A DNA stretch of 45,111 nt from Propylenella binzhouense. GTDB taxonomy: Bacteria > Pseudomonadota > Alphaproteobacteria > Rhizobiales > Afifellaceae. The position numbers and the translations under genes were made by a program. A model generated the notes under the pieces. That model was not told the DNA's origin and made no database searches. It saw only the letters and a list, made by a program, of their open reading frames with translations. Positions 31,690 to 41,393 of the stretch are shown here, one piece after another. Where the stretch lies: NCBI RefSeq assembly GCF_009866965.1, contig NZ_SPKJ01000026.1, positions 1 through 45,111 on the forward strand, read 5' to 3'. Numbering within the stretch: the first letter of the stretch is position 1; each line of letters starts with the position of its first letter.

Positions 31690-32885
31690 CGCCCTGGCTT
31701 TCCGTCGTCGGCATCGGCGAGGACGGCCTCGCCGGCCTTTCGCAAGCCGCGCTCCGGCTCGTGGAGGATGCCGAGATCCTGATCGGCGGCGAGCGGCACC
31801 TCGCCATGGTGCCCCCGGACGGACGCGAGCGGATCGCCTGGCCGAGTCCCCTTTCCGTTCTCGTGGAACGAATCGCGACTCTCCGCGGCCACCGAATCGC
31901 GGTGCTGGCGACCGGGGATCCGATGCATTTCGGCATCGGGACGACGCTCGCGCGGCACGTGTCCGCGGCCGAGATGACGGTGATTCCCGGGATTTCCGCC
32001 TTCTCGCTGGCAGCGGCGCGGCTCGGCTGGCCCCTTGACAGGACAGCCATGTTGACCCTTCACGGCCGACCGATCGACTCGCTCGCCCTCCATGTCCATC
32101 CCGGCGCCCGCCTCCTGATCCTGGCGCACGACCGGACGAGCCCGGCCGCCGTCGCCGCGTGGCTCACCGCCCGCGGCTTCGGCGCGAGCCGCATGGCGGC
32201 CCTTGCCCATATGGGCGGCGCGCGCGAGGCGAGGATGGAGGGGCGGGCGGACGGCTGGTCGGAGGAGGTGCCGGATTTCCATACGCTCGCCGTCGACTGC
32301 GTGGCAGGGCCCGGCGCGGCGTGGCATCCGCGCTCCGCCGGCCTGCCCGACGACGCTTTCCGGCACGACGGCAAGATCACCAAGCGCGAGGCGCGCGCGC
32401 TCGCGCTCGCCAAGCTCGCGCCCCATCCCGGCGCGCGGCTCTGGGATGTCGGCGCCGGCTGCGGCTCGATCGCGATCGAATGGATGCGCGCCGCCGACCG
32501 GGCCGAGGCGATCGCACTCGAGCCGCGTGCCGACCGCCGTGCGCTCGCGGCGCTGAATGCGGCGCATCTCGGCGTTCCGGGCCTCAGGATCGTCGACGGC
32601 GCGGCGCCCGAGGCGCTGGCCGGCCTCGACGAGCCCGACGCCGTGTTCCTCGGCGGCGGCATCGCGCGGGAGACGATCGCCGCCGTCTGCCGGGCGCTGC
32701 CGAGCGGCGGGCGCCTCGTCGCCCATGCCGTGACGCTCGAGAGCGAGGCGGAGCTCCTCGCCGCCCGCGCCGGACATGGCGGCGATCTCGTCCGTCTCTC
32801 CGTGGCGCGTGCGGAAGCCGTCGGCCCGTTCACGGGCTGGCGTCCGGCCATGCCGGTGACGCAATGGGCCTGGCAGAAGCCATGA
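31686..32885 (+). CDS. cobL: Precorrin-6Y C5,15-methyltransferase (decarboxylating) CobL
   Basis: 399 residues, the fused CbiE-CbiT form. The N-terminal domain (about 1-200) is a tetrapyrrole methylase fold with VVGIGEDGLAGLS and ATGDPMHFGIG. The C-terminal domain (about 215-399) is a class-I SAM methyltransferase with WDVGAGCGSIAIEWMRA. It methylates C5 and C15 and removes the C12 acetate carboxyl. Start is GTG in the cobH stop; the end overlaps cobI in an ATGA. Confidence 0.95.
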   Translation: MTPWLSVVGIGEDGLAGLSQAALRLVEDAEILIGGERHLAMVPPDGRERIAWPSPLSVLVERIATLRGHRIAVLATGDPMHFGIGTTLARHVSAAEMTVIPGISAFSLAAARLGWPLDRTAMLTLHGRPIDSLALHVHPGARLLILAHDRTSPAAVAAWLTARGFGASRMAALAHMGGAREARMEGRADGWSEEVPDFHTLAVDCVAGPGAAWHPRSAGLPDDAFRHDGKITKREARALALAKLAPHPGARLWDVGAGCGSIAIEWMRAADRAEAIALEPRADRRALAALNAAHLGVPGLRIVDGAAPEALAGLDEPDAVFLGGGIARETIAAVCRALPSGGRLVAHAVTLESEAELLAARAGHGGDLVRLSVARAEAVGPFTGWRPAMPVTQWAWQKP

Positions 32886-33574
32886 CGGGACGGCTCTATG
32901 GCATCGGGGTCGGGCCCGGCGATCCGGAACTGATGACGCTGAAGGCGGTGCGCGTTCTCGCCGCCGTTCCGGTCGTGGCCTATCCCGCCGCGAATGACGG
33001 CCCGAGCCTTGCGCGCTCCATCGCCGCCGCGCACATCCCGGCCGGGCGGACGGAGATCGCGATCCGGGTTCCGATGCGCGCGGGCGAGCCGCCCGAAAGC
33101 GTCTACGACGCGGCGGCGGATGCGATCGCGGCGCATCTTGAGGCCGACCGCGATGTCGCCGTCCTCTGCGAAGGCGACCCGCTCTTCTACGGCTCCTTCG
33201 CCTACCTGCACGACCGGCTCTCCGCCTTTCCCGCCACGATCGTGCCCGGCGTGACGTCGCTTTCGGCCTGTGCGGCGGCGGCCGCACGGGCGCTCGCCAG
33301 GCGCGAGGAGATGCTCGCTGTCCTTCCCGCCACGCTGCCGGATGCCGCGCTGGAGGCCCGGCTCGCGGAGGGTGGGGCAGCCGCGATCATGAAGGTCGGA
33401 CGGCATCTGCCCCGCATCGCGGCGCTCCTCGTCCGGATGGGGCTCGCCGGCGACGCGCTCTACGTCGCGCAGGCGAGCCGGCCGGAGGAGGCCGTCCTGC
33501 CGCTCGCGGCCGCGCTCGAAGAGGGCCGGAGCGGCTATTTCGCGACGATTCTGGTCGGGGGAGGCGGCGCGTGA
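32882..33574 (+). CDS. cobI: Precorrin-2 C20-methyltransferase CobI/CbiL
   Basis: 230 residues of the tetrapyrrole methylase fold. It begins LYGIGVGPGDPELMTLKAV, the SAM-binding strand and glycine loop, and has AVLCEGDPLFYGSFAY and TIVPGVTSLSACAA, typical of CobI/CbiL. It adds the C20 methyl that is later lost at ring contraction. It overlaps the genes on both sides by 4 bp. Confidence 0.94.
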   Translation: MTGRLYGIGVGPGDPELMTLKAVRVLAAVPVVAYPAANDGPSLARSIAAAHIPAGRTEIAIRVPMRAGEPPESVYDAAADAIAAHLEADRDVAVLCEGDPLFYGSFAYLHDRLSAFPATIVPGVTSLSACAAAAARALARREEMLAVLPATLPDAALEARLAEGGAAAIMKVGRHLPRIAALLVRMGLAGDALYVAQASRPEEAVLPLAAALEEGRSGYFATILVGGGGA

Positions 33575-35358
33575 GGCCGGCGGTCCTCGCTCTCACCGAA
33601 GCCGGCCTCGCCACCGGCCGGCGCGTCTCGGCGCTTCTCGGCGGCGAACTCCACGCCCGGGAGCCGCTTGCGGGCGACGTCCCGTTCCGGGATTTCGCCG
33701 CCCACCTGCGGTCGCTCTTCGCGGCGGGCCGGCCGATCGTGGGGCTCTGCGCCGCCGGGATCCTCGTCCGCGTGCTCGCGCCGCTCCTCGCGGACAAGCG
33801 TGCCGAACCGCCGGTCCTCGCAATCTCCGAGGACGGGGCTTCGATCGTGCCGCTCCTTGGCGGCCATTGCGGCGCGAACGATCTCGCGCGCCGGCTCGCC
33901 GCCGGCCTCGGCGGCCATGCCGCGATCACCACGGCGGGCGATGCGCGCTTCGGCGTCGCGCTCGATGCGCCGCCGCCGGGCTGGGTGATCGCCAACCCGC
34001 ACGATGCCAAGCCGGTCATGGCGTCGCTTCTCGCCGGGGCTTCGGCCAGGCTCGAAGGCGACGCGCCCTGGCTCGCGGAGAGCGGCATTCCCGTCGCGGA
34101 CGACGGAGCCGTCCGTCTGGTCGCAACGGTCGCGGCGCAGGCGGGCGACGCCGCGACGCTCGTCTACCACCCGAAGCGGCTCGTCGTCGGCCTCGGCTCG
34201 GAGCGCGGCGCCGCTCCGGCCGAGATCGCCGGCCTGGTCTTTGATGCGCTCGCTTCCGCCGGCCTTGCCGCCGGTGCGGTCGCCTGCGTCGCCTCCGTCG
34301 ATCTCAAGGCCGACGAGCCGGGGATCCTCGCCGCGGCGGATACGCTTGGCGTGCCGGCGCGCTTCTTCGCGGCCGCCCGGCTCGAGGCCGAGACGCCGCG
34401 CCTCGCCAATCCCTCCGGGGTCGTCTTCGCCGAGATCGGCTGCCACGGCGTGGCCGAGGCGGCGGCGCTCGCGGCGGCGGGACCGGCAGGCGAGCTCGTC
34501 GTCCCGAAGCGGAAGAGCGCACGGGCGACCTGCGCCGTCGCGCTCGCGCCCGCGCCGGTCGATCCTCGTGCCGTCGGCCGGGCGCGCGGCCGTCTGGCGG
34601 TGGTCGGGATCGGTCCCGGCTCTGCGGACTGGCTCACCCCCGAGGCGCGGCGGCTCCTCGAGGAGGCCGATGCGCTGGTCGGCTACGGGCTCTATCTCGA
34701 CCTGATCGCAGGCGTGAACCAGGCGGCCGAGCGGTTCACCTCCGATCTCGGCGCCGAGGAGGCGCGCGTCCGCCAGGCGCTGCTCCTCGCCGGCGCGGGG
34801 AGGTCCGTCGCCCTGGTCTCCTCCGGCGATGCGGGCATCTATGCGCTCGCGACCCTCGTCTTCGAATGCCTGGAGCGCGGCGGCCTGCCGGACGGCGCGC
34901 GGCGCGCGGAGGTGATGGTTTCGCCCGGCATCTCCGCCATGCAGGCGGCGGCGGCACGGATCGGCGCGCCGCTCGGCCACGATTTCTGCGCGATCTCGCT
35001 CTCCGACCTCCTGACCGACTGGGCGGCGATCGAGGCGCGCATCCGCGCGGCCGCGGAGGCGGATTTCGTGGTCGCCTTCTACAATCCGGTCTCGCGCCGC
35101 CGGCGGACCCAGCTCGCCGCCGCCAAAGCGATCCTCCTGGAACGCCGGCCGCCCGGAACGCCCGTCGTGATCGCCCGCAATCTCGGGCGGGACGGCGAGC
35201 GGGTCGAGGCCGTCACCCTCGCCGATCTCGATCCCGAGCGGATCGACATGCTGACCCTCGTCCTCGTCGGCGCGTCGTCATCGCGCCGGATCGAGGCCGC
35301 GGGCCGGAGCTGGATCTATACGCCGCGCGGCTATGCGAAGAAGAGAGGCGCCGAATGA
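33571..35358 (+). CDS. cobJ: CbiG-CobJ fusion: cobalt-precorrin-5A hydrolase / precorrin-3B C17-methyltransferase
   Basis: 595 residues in two parts. Residues about 1-335 are CbiG: IVGLCAAGILVRVLAPLL and EDGASIVPLLGGHCGANDLARRLA in the N/central domain, and LVVGLGSERGA with SVDLKADEPGIL in the C-terminal domain. From about 340, GRLAVVGIGPGSADWLTPEA begins a CobJ/CbiH methylase with VSSGDAGIYALA, FVVAFYNPVSRRRRTQL and LTLVLVG. CbiG opens the ring-A delta-lactone in the anaerobic route, while CobJ/CbiH contracts the ring. The GTG start overlaps the cobI stop. CbiG presence points to the cobalt-early chemistry. Confidence 0.93.
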   Translation: MRPAVLALTEAGLATGRRVSALLGGELHAREPLAGDVPFRDFAAHLRSLFAAGRPIVGLCAAGILVRVLAPLLADKRAEPPVLAISEDGASIVPLLGGHCGANDLARRLAAGLGGHAAITTAGDARFGVALDAPPPGWVIANPHDAKPVMASLLAGASARLEGDAPWLAESGIPVADDGAVRLVATVAAQAGDAATLVYHPKRLVVGLGSERGAAPAEIAGLVFDALASAGLAAGAVACVASVDLKADEPGILAAADTLGVPARFFAAARLEAETPRLANPSGVVFAEIGCHGVAEAAALAAAGPAGELVVPKRKSARATCAVALAPAPVDPRAVGRARGRLAVVGIGPGSADWLTPEARRLLEEADALVGYGLYLDLIAGVNQAAERFTSDLGAEEARVRQALLLAGAGRSVALVSSGDAGIYALATLVFECLERGGLPDGARRAEVMVSPGISAMQAAAARIGAPLGHDFCAISLSDLLTDWAAIEARIRAAAEADFVVAFYNPVSRRRRTQLAAAKAILLERRPPGTPVVIARNLGRDGERVEAVTLADLDPERIDMLTLVLVGASSSRRIEAAGRSWIYTPRGYAKKRGAE

Positions 35359-36131
35359 GCGCGATGGTACACTTCATCGGCGCCGGGCCCGGCGCGCCGG
35401 ACCTCATAACCGTGCGCGGGCTGCGGCTGATCGAGCGCTGCCCGGTCTGCCTCTATGCGGGCTCGCTCGTGCCGGCGGAGGTGGTGGCGGCGGCCCCGGC
35501 GGGTGCGCGCGTGCTCGACACCGCGCCCATGACGCTCGACGAGATCATGGCCGAGATCGGGCGGGCGATCGGGGAGGGCAAGGAGGTCGCGCGCGTCCAT
35601 TCGGGCGATCCCTCGCTCTACGGCGCGGTCGCCGAGCAGATCCGCCGGCTCCGGGCCGCGGGGATCGCCTACGACATCACGCCCGGCGTGCCGGCCTTTG
35701 CCGCCGCCGCCGCCGCGCTCGGCCGGGAGCTGACGATCCCGGAGGTGAGCCAGACGGTGATCCTCACGCGGACCGCGATGAAATCCTCGGCGATGCCCGC
35801 CGGCGAGGACCTTCCGACGCTCGCGCAGTCCCGCGCGCTGCTGGTGATCCATCTCTCGGTGCGGAACCTGCTCGAGGTCGAGCGGCAGCTCTCGCCCGCC
35901 TACGGCGCGGATTGCCCGGTGATCGTCGCCTATCGCGTCGGCTGGCCGGACGAGGCCTACATCCGCGGCACGCTCGCTGACATCCGCGAGAAGGTGCGCG
36001 CGGCGAAGATCACCCGCACCGCGCTGATCTTCGTCGGGCGCGCCCTTTCCGACGCGGATTTCCGCGATTCCGCCCTCTACGACGCGGCCCATGTCCACGT
36101 GCTTCGGCCGAAGCGCAAGGCGCCGGGCTGA
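35355..36131 (+). CDS. cobM: Precorrin-4 C11-methyltransferase CobM/CbiF
   Basis: 258 residues of the tetrapyrrole methylase fold: VHFIGAGPGAPDLITVRG at the N-terminus, CLYAGSLVP, RVHSGDPSLYGA, YDITPGVPAFAAAAA and CPVIVAYRVGWPDEAYIRGTL. It methylates C11. The ATG lies in the cobJ stop (ATGA). It is the last gene of the operon in this window; a 10-bp hairpin (36201-36224) in a repeat element lies 70 bp downstream. Confidence 0.95.
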   Translation: MSAMVHFIGAGPGAPDLITVRGLRLIERCPVCLYAGSLVPAEVVAAAPAGARVLDTAPMTLDEIMAEIGRAIGEGKEVARVHSGDPSLYGAVAEQIRRLRAAGIAYDITPGVPAFAAAAAALGRELTIPEVSQTVILTRTAMKSSAMPAGEDLPTLAQSRALLVIHLSVRNLLEVERQLSPAYGADCPVIVAYRVGWPDEAYIRGTLADIREKVRAAKITRTALIFVGRALSDADFRDSALYDAAHVHVLRPKRKAPG

Positions 36132-36154
36132 AGCCCGTCACGTTGTGCCACGGC

Positions 36155-36234
36155 AGGCGCCGCCGCGGCACGGCCTGCAACCTCCCCCTTGCGGGCAGGT
36201 CGAAAGCGGCGTCAGCCGCTTTCGGGAGGGGGCC
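36155..36234 (+). repeat. REP-like palindromic element, copy 1
   Basis: The core CAACCTCCCCCTTGCGGG is followed by AGGTCGA, a 10-bp hairpin (CGAAAGCGGC-GTCA-GCCGCTTTCG, 36201-36224) and GGGAGGGGGCC. The 49 bases 36155-36203 are repeated with few changes at 36550-36598, and the core recurs inverted at 36361-36428. Elements of this CTCCCCCTTGCGGGGAG type are scattered in intergenic DNA of many alphaproteobacteria. Lying between convergent cobM and acs, the hairpin may also end the cobalamin transcript, though no U-run follows. Confidence 0.75.
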
Positions 36235-36360
36235 TGACCGCTGCAACCGGCTCGGCCCGACCGGCAGGACCGGGCATCCGTTCGCGCGCCGCGGCAAGAA
36301 TGGTGGCGCACACCCCGCGCACATCGCGAAAAATCGAGCGCCGTCCGGTCCATGCGGTCC

Positions 36361-36428
36361 GGCCCCCCTCCCGAGATTTCCGTCGCGTTCCGCTTGGAAA
36401 TCTCGACCTCCCCGCAAGGGGGAGGTTG
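36361..36428 (-). repeat. REP-like palindromic element, copy 2 (inverted)
   Basis: Read on the minus strand this has the same plan as copy 1: CAACCTCCCCCTTGCGGGGA, GGTCGA, a 10-bp stem (CGAGATTTCC, 36372-36381, with GGAAATCTCG, 36396-36405) and GGGAGGGGGGCC. The outer core is conserved while the inner hairpin has a different sequence but keeps its pairing, which indicates selection on structure. The 126 bases between copies 1 and 2 hold no gene that can be supported. Confidence 0.75.
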
Positions 36429-36549
36429 ACGCAGCGGCAGTCGGCTCTGGTTCGAGGGGGCGTCTGGGTCCGGTTTGGCGGCGCGGATCGCGCTTTGGTG
36501 TTGGAAGATCCGGAAGGCCGAGCGCCGGTCAGTCTCCGCGGGCGTTGCG

Positions 36550-36598
36550 AGGCGCCGCCGCGGTACGGCTTCCAACCTCCCCCTTGCGGGGAGGCCGA
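36550..36598 (+). repeat. REP-like element, copy 3 (partial)
   Basis: This is a near-identical direct copy of 36155-36203, including the GGCGCCGCCGCGG lead-in and the CAACCTCCCCCTTGCGGGGA core, but it lacks the inner hairpin and right end. It stops 20 bp before the acs stop. It probably marks the remains of a third element or one arm of a larger composite with copy 2. Confidence 0.7.
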
Positions 36599-36618
36599 GG
36601 CTGTGGCGGCGGGTCGGC

Positions 36619-38574
36619 TCACCGTTTGTTCTGGCGGTTCTCCACAAGGTTGTCCACGACGGTCGGGTCGGCCAGCGTGGAGGTGTCGCCGAGATTGGAG
36701 AAGTCGTCCTCGGCGATCTTGCGGAGGATCCGGCGCATGATCTTGCCCGACCGGGTCTTCGGCAGGCCGGGCGCGAACTGGATGAGGTCGGGCGAGGCGA
36801 TCGGCCCGATCTCGGAGCGGACCCAGTTCCGGAGCTCCTTGCGCAGGTCGTCCGTCGGCTCCTCGCCCGCCATCAGCGTCACGTAGCAATAGATGCCCTG
36901 GCCCTTGAGGTCGTGCGGATAGCCGACCACCGCCGCCTCCGAGACCTTCGGATGGGCGACGAGCGCCGATTCGACCTCGGCCGTGCCCATGCGGTGGCCG
37001 GAGACGTTTATGACGTCGTCGACGCGGCCGGTGATCCAGTAATAGCCGTCCTCGTCGCGCCGGCAGCCGTCGCCGGTGAAGTACTTGCCGAGATAGGTCG
37101 AGAAGTAGGTCTGCACGAAGCGCTCGTGGTCGCCGAAGACGGTGCGCATCTGGCCCGGCCAGGAATCGGCGATGACGAGATTGCCGGTCGCCGGACCCTC
37201 GAGCGCCGTGCCCTCCGCGTCGACGATCTCCGGCTGCACGCCGAAGAAGGGCAGGGTGGCGGATCCCGGCTTCTGGGCGATCGCACCCGGCAGCGGCGTG
37301 ATCATGATGCCGCCCGTCTCGGTCTGCCACCAGGTGTCGACGACCGGGCATCGGCCGTCCCCGACCACCCGGTGGTACCATTCCCACGCCTCCGGGTTGA
37401 TCGGCTCGCCGACCGAGCCGAGGAGCCGAAGGCTCTTGCGCGAGGTGCGCTGCACGTTGCCGTCGCCGGCGCCCATCAGCGCGCGGATCGCCGTCGGCGC
37501 GGTGTAGAAGATGTTGACGCCGTGCTTGTCGATCACCTCCCAGAAGCGCGACGCGGTGGGATAGTTCGGCACGCCTTCGAAGATGAGCGTGGTGGCGCCG
37601 TTCGCGAGCGGGCCGTAGACGATGTAGCTGTGCCCGGTGACCCAGCCCACGTCCGCCGTGCACCAGTAGATGTCGCCGTCGTGATAGTCGAAGACGTATT
37701 GGTGCGTCATCGAGGTCCAGACGAGATAGCCGCCCGACGTGTGGAGGACGCCCTTGGGCCTGCCGGTCGAGCCTGACGTGTAGAGGATGAAGAGCGGGTC
37801 CTCCGCGGCCATTTCCTCCGCCGGGCATTCGGCCGGAACCTTCGCGATCTCGTCCTCGTACCAGAAGTCGCGGCCGTCCCGCATCGCGACCTTGCCGCCG
37901 GTGCGCCGGACGACGAGGACGGTGCGCACCGTCGCGCCGGCCTGCTCCGCCCGTTCGATCGCCTTGTCCGTGTTCGCCTTGAGCGGGATCGGCCGGCCGC
38001 CGCGCAGCCCCTCGTCGGCGGTGATGACGAATTCGGAGCGGCAGTCCTCGATCCGGTTGGCGAGCGAATCCGGCGAGAAGCCGCCGAAGACGACCGAATG
38101 GATCGCCCCGATCCGCGCGCAGGCGAGCATGGCATAGGCCGCCTCGGGAATCATCGGCATGTAGATCGTGACGCGATCGCCCTTCTTCACGCCGTGCGCC
38201 TTCAGCACGTTGGCGAGCCGGCAGACATGGCCGTGGAGCTCGGAATAGGTGATCGCCTTCGATTCCGACGGGTCGTCGCCCTCCCACAGGATCGCCACCT
38301 GTCCGGCGCGATCCTTGAGGTGCCGGTCGATGCAGTTCGCCGAGATGTTGAGGGTGCCGTCCTCGAACCATTTGATCGAGACGTTGTGCGGATCGAAGGA
38401 GGTGTCCTTCACCTTGGTGAAGGGCTTCATCCAGTCGATGCGCCTGCCGTGCTCCGCCCAGAAGCCGTTCGGGTCGTCGATGCTCCTGCGGTACCAGTCG
38501 CGGTAGCGCGCCTCGTCGATGAAGGCGCGGGACTTCCATTCCTCGCTCACGCCGAACAGTTTCGCCTCGGACAT
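36619..38574 (-). CDS. acs: Acetyl-CoA synthetase
   Basis: 651 residues, the usual length of AMP-forming Acs. It activates acetate to acetyl-AMP and then acetyl-CoA. Seen are [22 protein letters not shown] (AMP-binding P-loop), [64 protein letters not shown], and the C-terminal [17 protein letters not shown], whose lysine is the known acetylation switch site. It is alone on the minus strand between repeat elements and pnp. Confidence 0.97.
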   Translation of the reverse strand: MSEAKLFGVSEEWKSRAFIDEARYRDWYRRSIDDPNGFWAEHGRRIDWMKPFTKVKDTSFDPHNVSIKWFEDGTLNISANCIDRHLKDRAGQVAILWEGDDPSESKAITYSELHGHVCRLANVLKAHGVKKGDRVTIYMPMIPEAAYAMLACARIGAIHSVVFGGFSPDSLANRIEDCRSEFVITADEGLRGGRPIPLKANTDKAIERAEQAGATVRTVLVVRRTGGKVAMRDGRDFWYEDEIAKVPAECPAEEMAAEDPLFILYTSGSTGRPKGVLHTSGGYLVWTSMTHQYVFDYHDGDIYWCTADVGWVTGHSYIVYGPLANGATTLIFEGVPNYPTASRFWEVIDKHGVNIFYTAPTAIRALMGAGDGNVQRTSRKSLRLLGSVGEPINPEAWEWYHRVVGDGRCPVVDTWWQTETGGIMITPLPGAIAQKPGSATLPFFGVQPEIVDAEGTALEGPATGNLVIADSWPGQMRTVFGDHERFVQTYFSTYLGKYFTGDGCRRDEDGYYWITGRVDDVINVSGHRMGTAEVESALVAHPKVSEAAVVGYPHDLKGQGIYCYVTLMAGEEPTDDLRKELRNWVRSEIGPIASPDLIQFAPGLPKTRSGKIMRRILRKIAEDDFSNLGDTSTLADPTVVDNLVENRQNKR

Positions 38575-38728
38575 CGGAGCGGCCTCCTCACATGTTTGCG
38601 GCGGGCCTCCGCGGGCCCGTTTCCGCCCTTCATTATGCCGAGCGCGGCCGGAGCGTCCACACCTGCCGCCGGCTCGCGCTCGGCCTTTGGTTGCGGATCC
38701 CGCGCGGGGGGCGCGCCGAAACGGAAGA

Positions 38729-38752
38729 AGCCTCCGGCGTCGGCCGGAGGCT
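38729..38752 (-). terminator. Likely terminator of the pnp transcript
   Basis: AGCCTCCGGC (38729-38738) pairs perfectly with GCCGGAGGCT (38743-38752) around a 4-base loop, about 50 bp after the pnp stop on the minus strand. The RNA then reads TCTTCCGTTTC, a moderate U-rich tract. A long stem plus pyrimidine tail fits an intrinsic terminator; it could also slow 3' decay. Confidence 0.6.
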
Positions 38753-38802
38753 CCTCTTGGTAGGGGCTGAAGGGGCGGGGGCCGCCCCGGCCTTGCTGCG
38801 CG

Positions 38803-40932
38803 TCAGGCCGCCTCGCCGGCGCCGGCGAGCTCCTTGCCGGTCTGCTGGTCGACGGTCTTCATCGAGAGCCGCACCTTGCCGCGCTCGTCGAAGCCCATCA
38901 GCTTCACGTAGACCTTGTCGCCTTCCTTCACGACCTCGGTGACCTTCTCGGGCCGGCGCTCGCTCGTCAGCTGCGAAATGTGCACGAGGCCGTCGCGGGA
39001 TCCGAAGAAGTTCACGAAGGCGCCGAAATCGACGACCTTCACGACCGTGCCCTGGTAGATCTGGCCGACCTCGGGCTCCGCCGCGATGCCCTGGATCCAC
39101 TTCAGCGCGGCGCGGATCTTCTCGCCGTCGGCGGAGGAGATCTTCACCGTGCCGTCGTCGGAAATGTCGACCTTGGCGCCGGTCTTCTCGACGATCTCGC
39201 GGATCACCTTGCCGCCGGAGCCGATCACTTCGCGGATCTTGTCGACCGGGATCTTGATGACCTCGATCCTCGGCGCGTGCTCGCCGAGATCCGGACGGGC
39301 CTCTCCGAGCGCCTTGGCCATCTCGCCGAGAATGTGCATGCGGCCGGCCTTCGCCTGGTCGAGCGCGGTGCGCATGATCTCTTCGTTGATGCCCTGGATC
39401 TTGATGTCCATCTGCAGCGAGGTGACGCCGTTCGCGCTGCCGGCGACCTTGAAGTCCATGTCGCCGAGATGGTCCTCGTCCCCGAGGATGTCGGAGAGCA
39501 CGGCGAAGCGGTCGCCCTCCTTGATGAGGCCCATCGCGATGCCCGCGACCGGCGCCTTGAGCGGCACGCCCGCATCCATCAAAGCGAGCGAGGAGCCGCA
39601 CACCGTCGCCATCGAGGACGAGCCGTTCGATTCCGTGATCTCGGAGACGACGCGGAGCGTGTAGGGGAACTCGTGGGCGGCCGGGAGCATCGGATGCACG
39701 GCGCGCCAGGCGAGCTTGCCATGGCCGATCTCGCGCCGGCCAGGCGAGCCCATGCGGCCCGTCTCGCCGACCGAATAGGGCGGGAAGTTGTAGTGCAGCA
39801 TGAAGCGCTCCTTGAAGGTGCCCTCCAGGCTGTCGATCATCTGCTCGTCCTCGCCGGTGCCGAGGGTCGCGACCACCAGCGCCTGCGTCTCGCCGCGCGT
39901 GAAGAGCGCGGAACCGTGCGTGCGCGGCAGCACGCCCACCTCGCAGAGGATCGGGCGGACCGTCGTCAGGTCGCGGCCGTCGATGCGGCGGCCCTCGTCG
40001 AGGATGCGGCCGCGGACGATCTCGCTCTCGAGCTTCTTGAAGAGATCGGAGACGAGCTGGGCGGAGGGCGCATCGGCGACCTCGGGGCCGCAGAGCGCCT
40101 CCTTGACCTTCGTCTTGGCGGCGTCGATCGCATCGCGGCGCTCGGCCTTGGCGGTGATCGAATAAGCGCGCCCGAGCTCGTCCGCGGCGAGCTCGCGGAT
40201 GCGGCCGTAGAGCTCCGCCTGGTCGTCGGCCCCGTGCTCGCGCGGCTCCTTGGCCGCGCGCTCCGCGAGCCGGATGATCGCGTCGATGACCGGCTGGAAG
40301 CCGGCGTGGCCGAACATGACGGCGCCGAGCATGACATCCTCGGGAAGCTCGTCCGCCTCGGACTCGACCATGAGGACGGCATCGGCCGTGCCTGCGACGA
40401 CGAGGTCGAGTTTCGATTCCTTCACCTCGTCCGTGGTCGGGTTGAGGACGAAGCTACCATTGATGTAGCCGACGCGCGCGCCGCCGATCGGGCCCATGAA
40501 GGGGACGCCCGAAAGGGTCAGCGCGGCCGAGGCCGCCACCATCGCCACCATGTCCGGGTCGTTCTCGAGGTCGTGCGAGAGCACGGTCACCACGACCTGC
40601 GTGTCGTTCTTGTAGCCTTCGGCGAAGAGGGGGCGGATCGGCCGGTCGATGAGGCGCGAGGTCAGCGTCTCCTTCTCGGTCGGACGGCCCTCGCGCTTGA
40701 AGAAGCCGCCCGGAATGCGGCCGGCGGCGTAGTACCGCTCCTGGTAGTTCACGGTGAGCGGGAAGAAGTCCTGGCCGGGCTTCGGCTCGCGCATCGAGAC
40801 GACGGTGGCGAGCACGGTGGTTTCGCCGTAGGTGGCAAGCACCGCGCCGTCGGCCTGGCGGGCGATCTTGCCGGTTTCGAGGACGAGCGGCCGCCCGCCC
40901 CATTCGATTTCCACGCGCTGGTGGTCAAACAT
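38803..40932 (-). CDS. pnp: Polynucleotide phosphorylase
   Basis: 709 residues, full length. Two RNase-PH-like domains come first ([29 protein letters not shown] in the first; [18 protein letters not shown] and [12 protein letters not shown]… in the second), then a KH domain ([22 protein letters not shown]) and an S1 domain ([33 protein letters not shown]). It degrades RNA 3' to 5' by phosphorolysis. The leader 40933-41049 contains a 6-bp stem (GCTCCG/CGGAGC, 40986-41010) that may take part in the pnp leader autocontrol known in enterobacteria. Downstream of rpsO as in most bacteria. Confidence 0.97.
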   Translation of the reverse strand: MFDHQRVEIEWGGRPLVLETGKIARQADGAVLATYGETTVLATVVSMREPKPGQDFFPLTVNYQERYYAAGRIPGGFFKREGRPTEKETLTSRLIDRPIRPLFAEGYKNDTQVVVTVLSHDLENDPDMVAMVAASAALTLSGVPFMGPIGGARVGYINGSFVLNPTTDEVKESKLDLVVAGTADAVLMVESEADELPEDVMLGAVMFGHAGFQPVIDAIIRLAERAAKEPREHGADDQAELYGRIRELAADELGRAYSITAKAERRDAIDAAKTKVKEALCGPEVADAPSAQLVSDLFKKLESEIVRGRILDEGRRIDGRDLTTVRPILCEVGVLPRTHGSALFTRGETQALVVATLGTGEDEQMIDSLEGTFKERFMLHYNFPPYSVGETGRMGSPGRREIGHGKLAWRAVHPMLPAAHEFPYTLRVVSEITESNGSSSMATVCGSSLALMDAGVPLKAPVAGIAMGLIKEGDRFAVLSDILGDEDHLGDMDFKVAGSANGVTSLQMDIKIQGINEEIMRTALDQAKAGRMHILGEMAKALGEARPDLGEHAPRIEVIKIPVDKIREVIGSGGKVIREIVEKTGAKVDISDDGTVKISSADGEKIRAALKWIQGIAAEPEVGQIYQGTVVKVVDFGAFVNFFGSRDGLVHISQLTSERRPEKVTEVVKEGDKVYVKLMGFDERGKVRLSMKTVDQQTGKELAGAGEAA

Positions 40933-41049
40933 GGCCTATCCTTTCATGTGGAAAGCAGGATCGGCCATGCGCAAGACAGCCGGGCGCTCCGACGGAACTC
41001 AATCCGGAGCGACCGGCAATCCTGCCATGGCGGATCCTCGCCTTCATGG

Positions 41050-41081
41050 AAAAACGGCGGAACGGCCCTGCCGCTCCGCCG
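41050..41081 (-). terminator. Intrinsic terminator after rpsO
   Basis: On the minus strand a stem of CGGCGGA and CGGC segments (one mismatch inside, 41055-41081, 3-base loop) is followed directly by UUUUU (41050-41054). It begins 11 bp after the rpsO stop. It should end or attenuate most transcription from the infB-rpsO genes, leaving pnp to read-through or its own promoter. Confidence 0.85.
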
Positions 41082-41091
41082 CGGGAAGCCT

Positions 41092-41361
41092 CTATCGGCG
41101 CAGTCCGAGCCGGCCGATGAGCGCCTGGTAGCGCGCCTCGTCGCGCGACTTCAGATAGTCGAGCAGACGGCGGCGCTGCGAGACGAGCTTCAGGAGACCA
41201 CGACGCGAATGGTTGTCCTTGGCGTGGGTCTTGAAATGCTCGGTAAGATTGGTGATGCGCTCGGAAAGCAGCGCGACCTGCACCTCGGGCGAGCCGGTGT
41301 CGCCCGCCTGGGTGGCGTATTCCTTGATCAGTTCCTGCTTGCGATCTGCAGTGATCGACAT
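41092..41361 (-). CDS. rpsO: 30S ribosomal protein S15
   Basis: 89 residues, the standard size. All family blocks are present: [59 protein letters not shown] and [12 protein letters not shown]. It binds 16S rRNA helices 20-22 early in 30S assembly. It lies between truB (32 bp upstream) and pnp. Confidence 0.98.
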   Translation of the reverse strand: MSITADRKQELIKEYATQAGDTGSPEVQVALLSERITNLTEHFKTHAKDNHSRRGLLKLVSQRRRLLDYLKSRDEARYQALIGRLGLRR

Positions 41362-41393
41362 GCTCGGTCATCCTCGTCTTCGAATGCCGGCGC

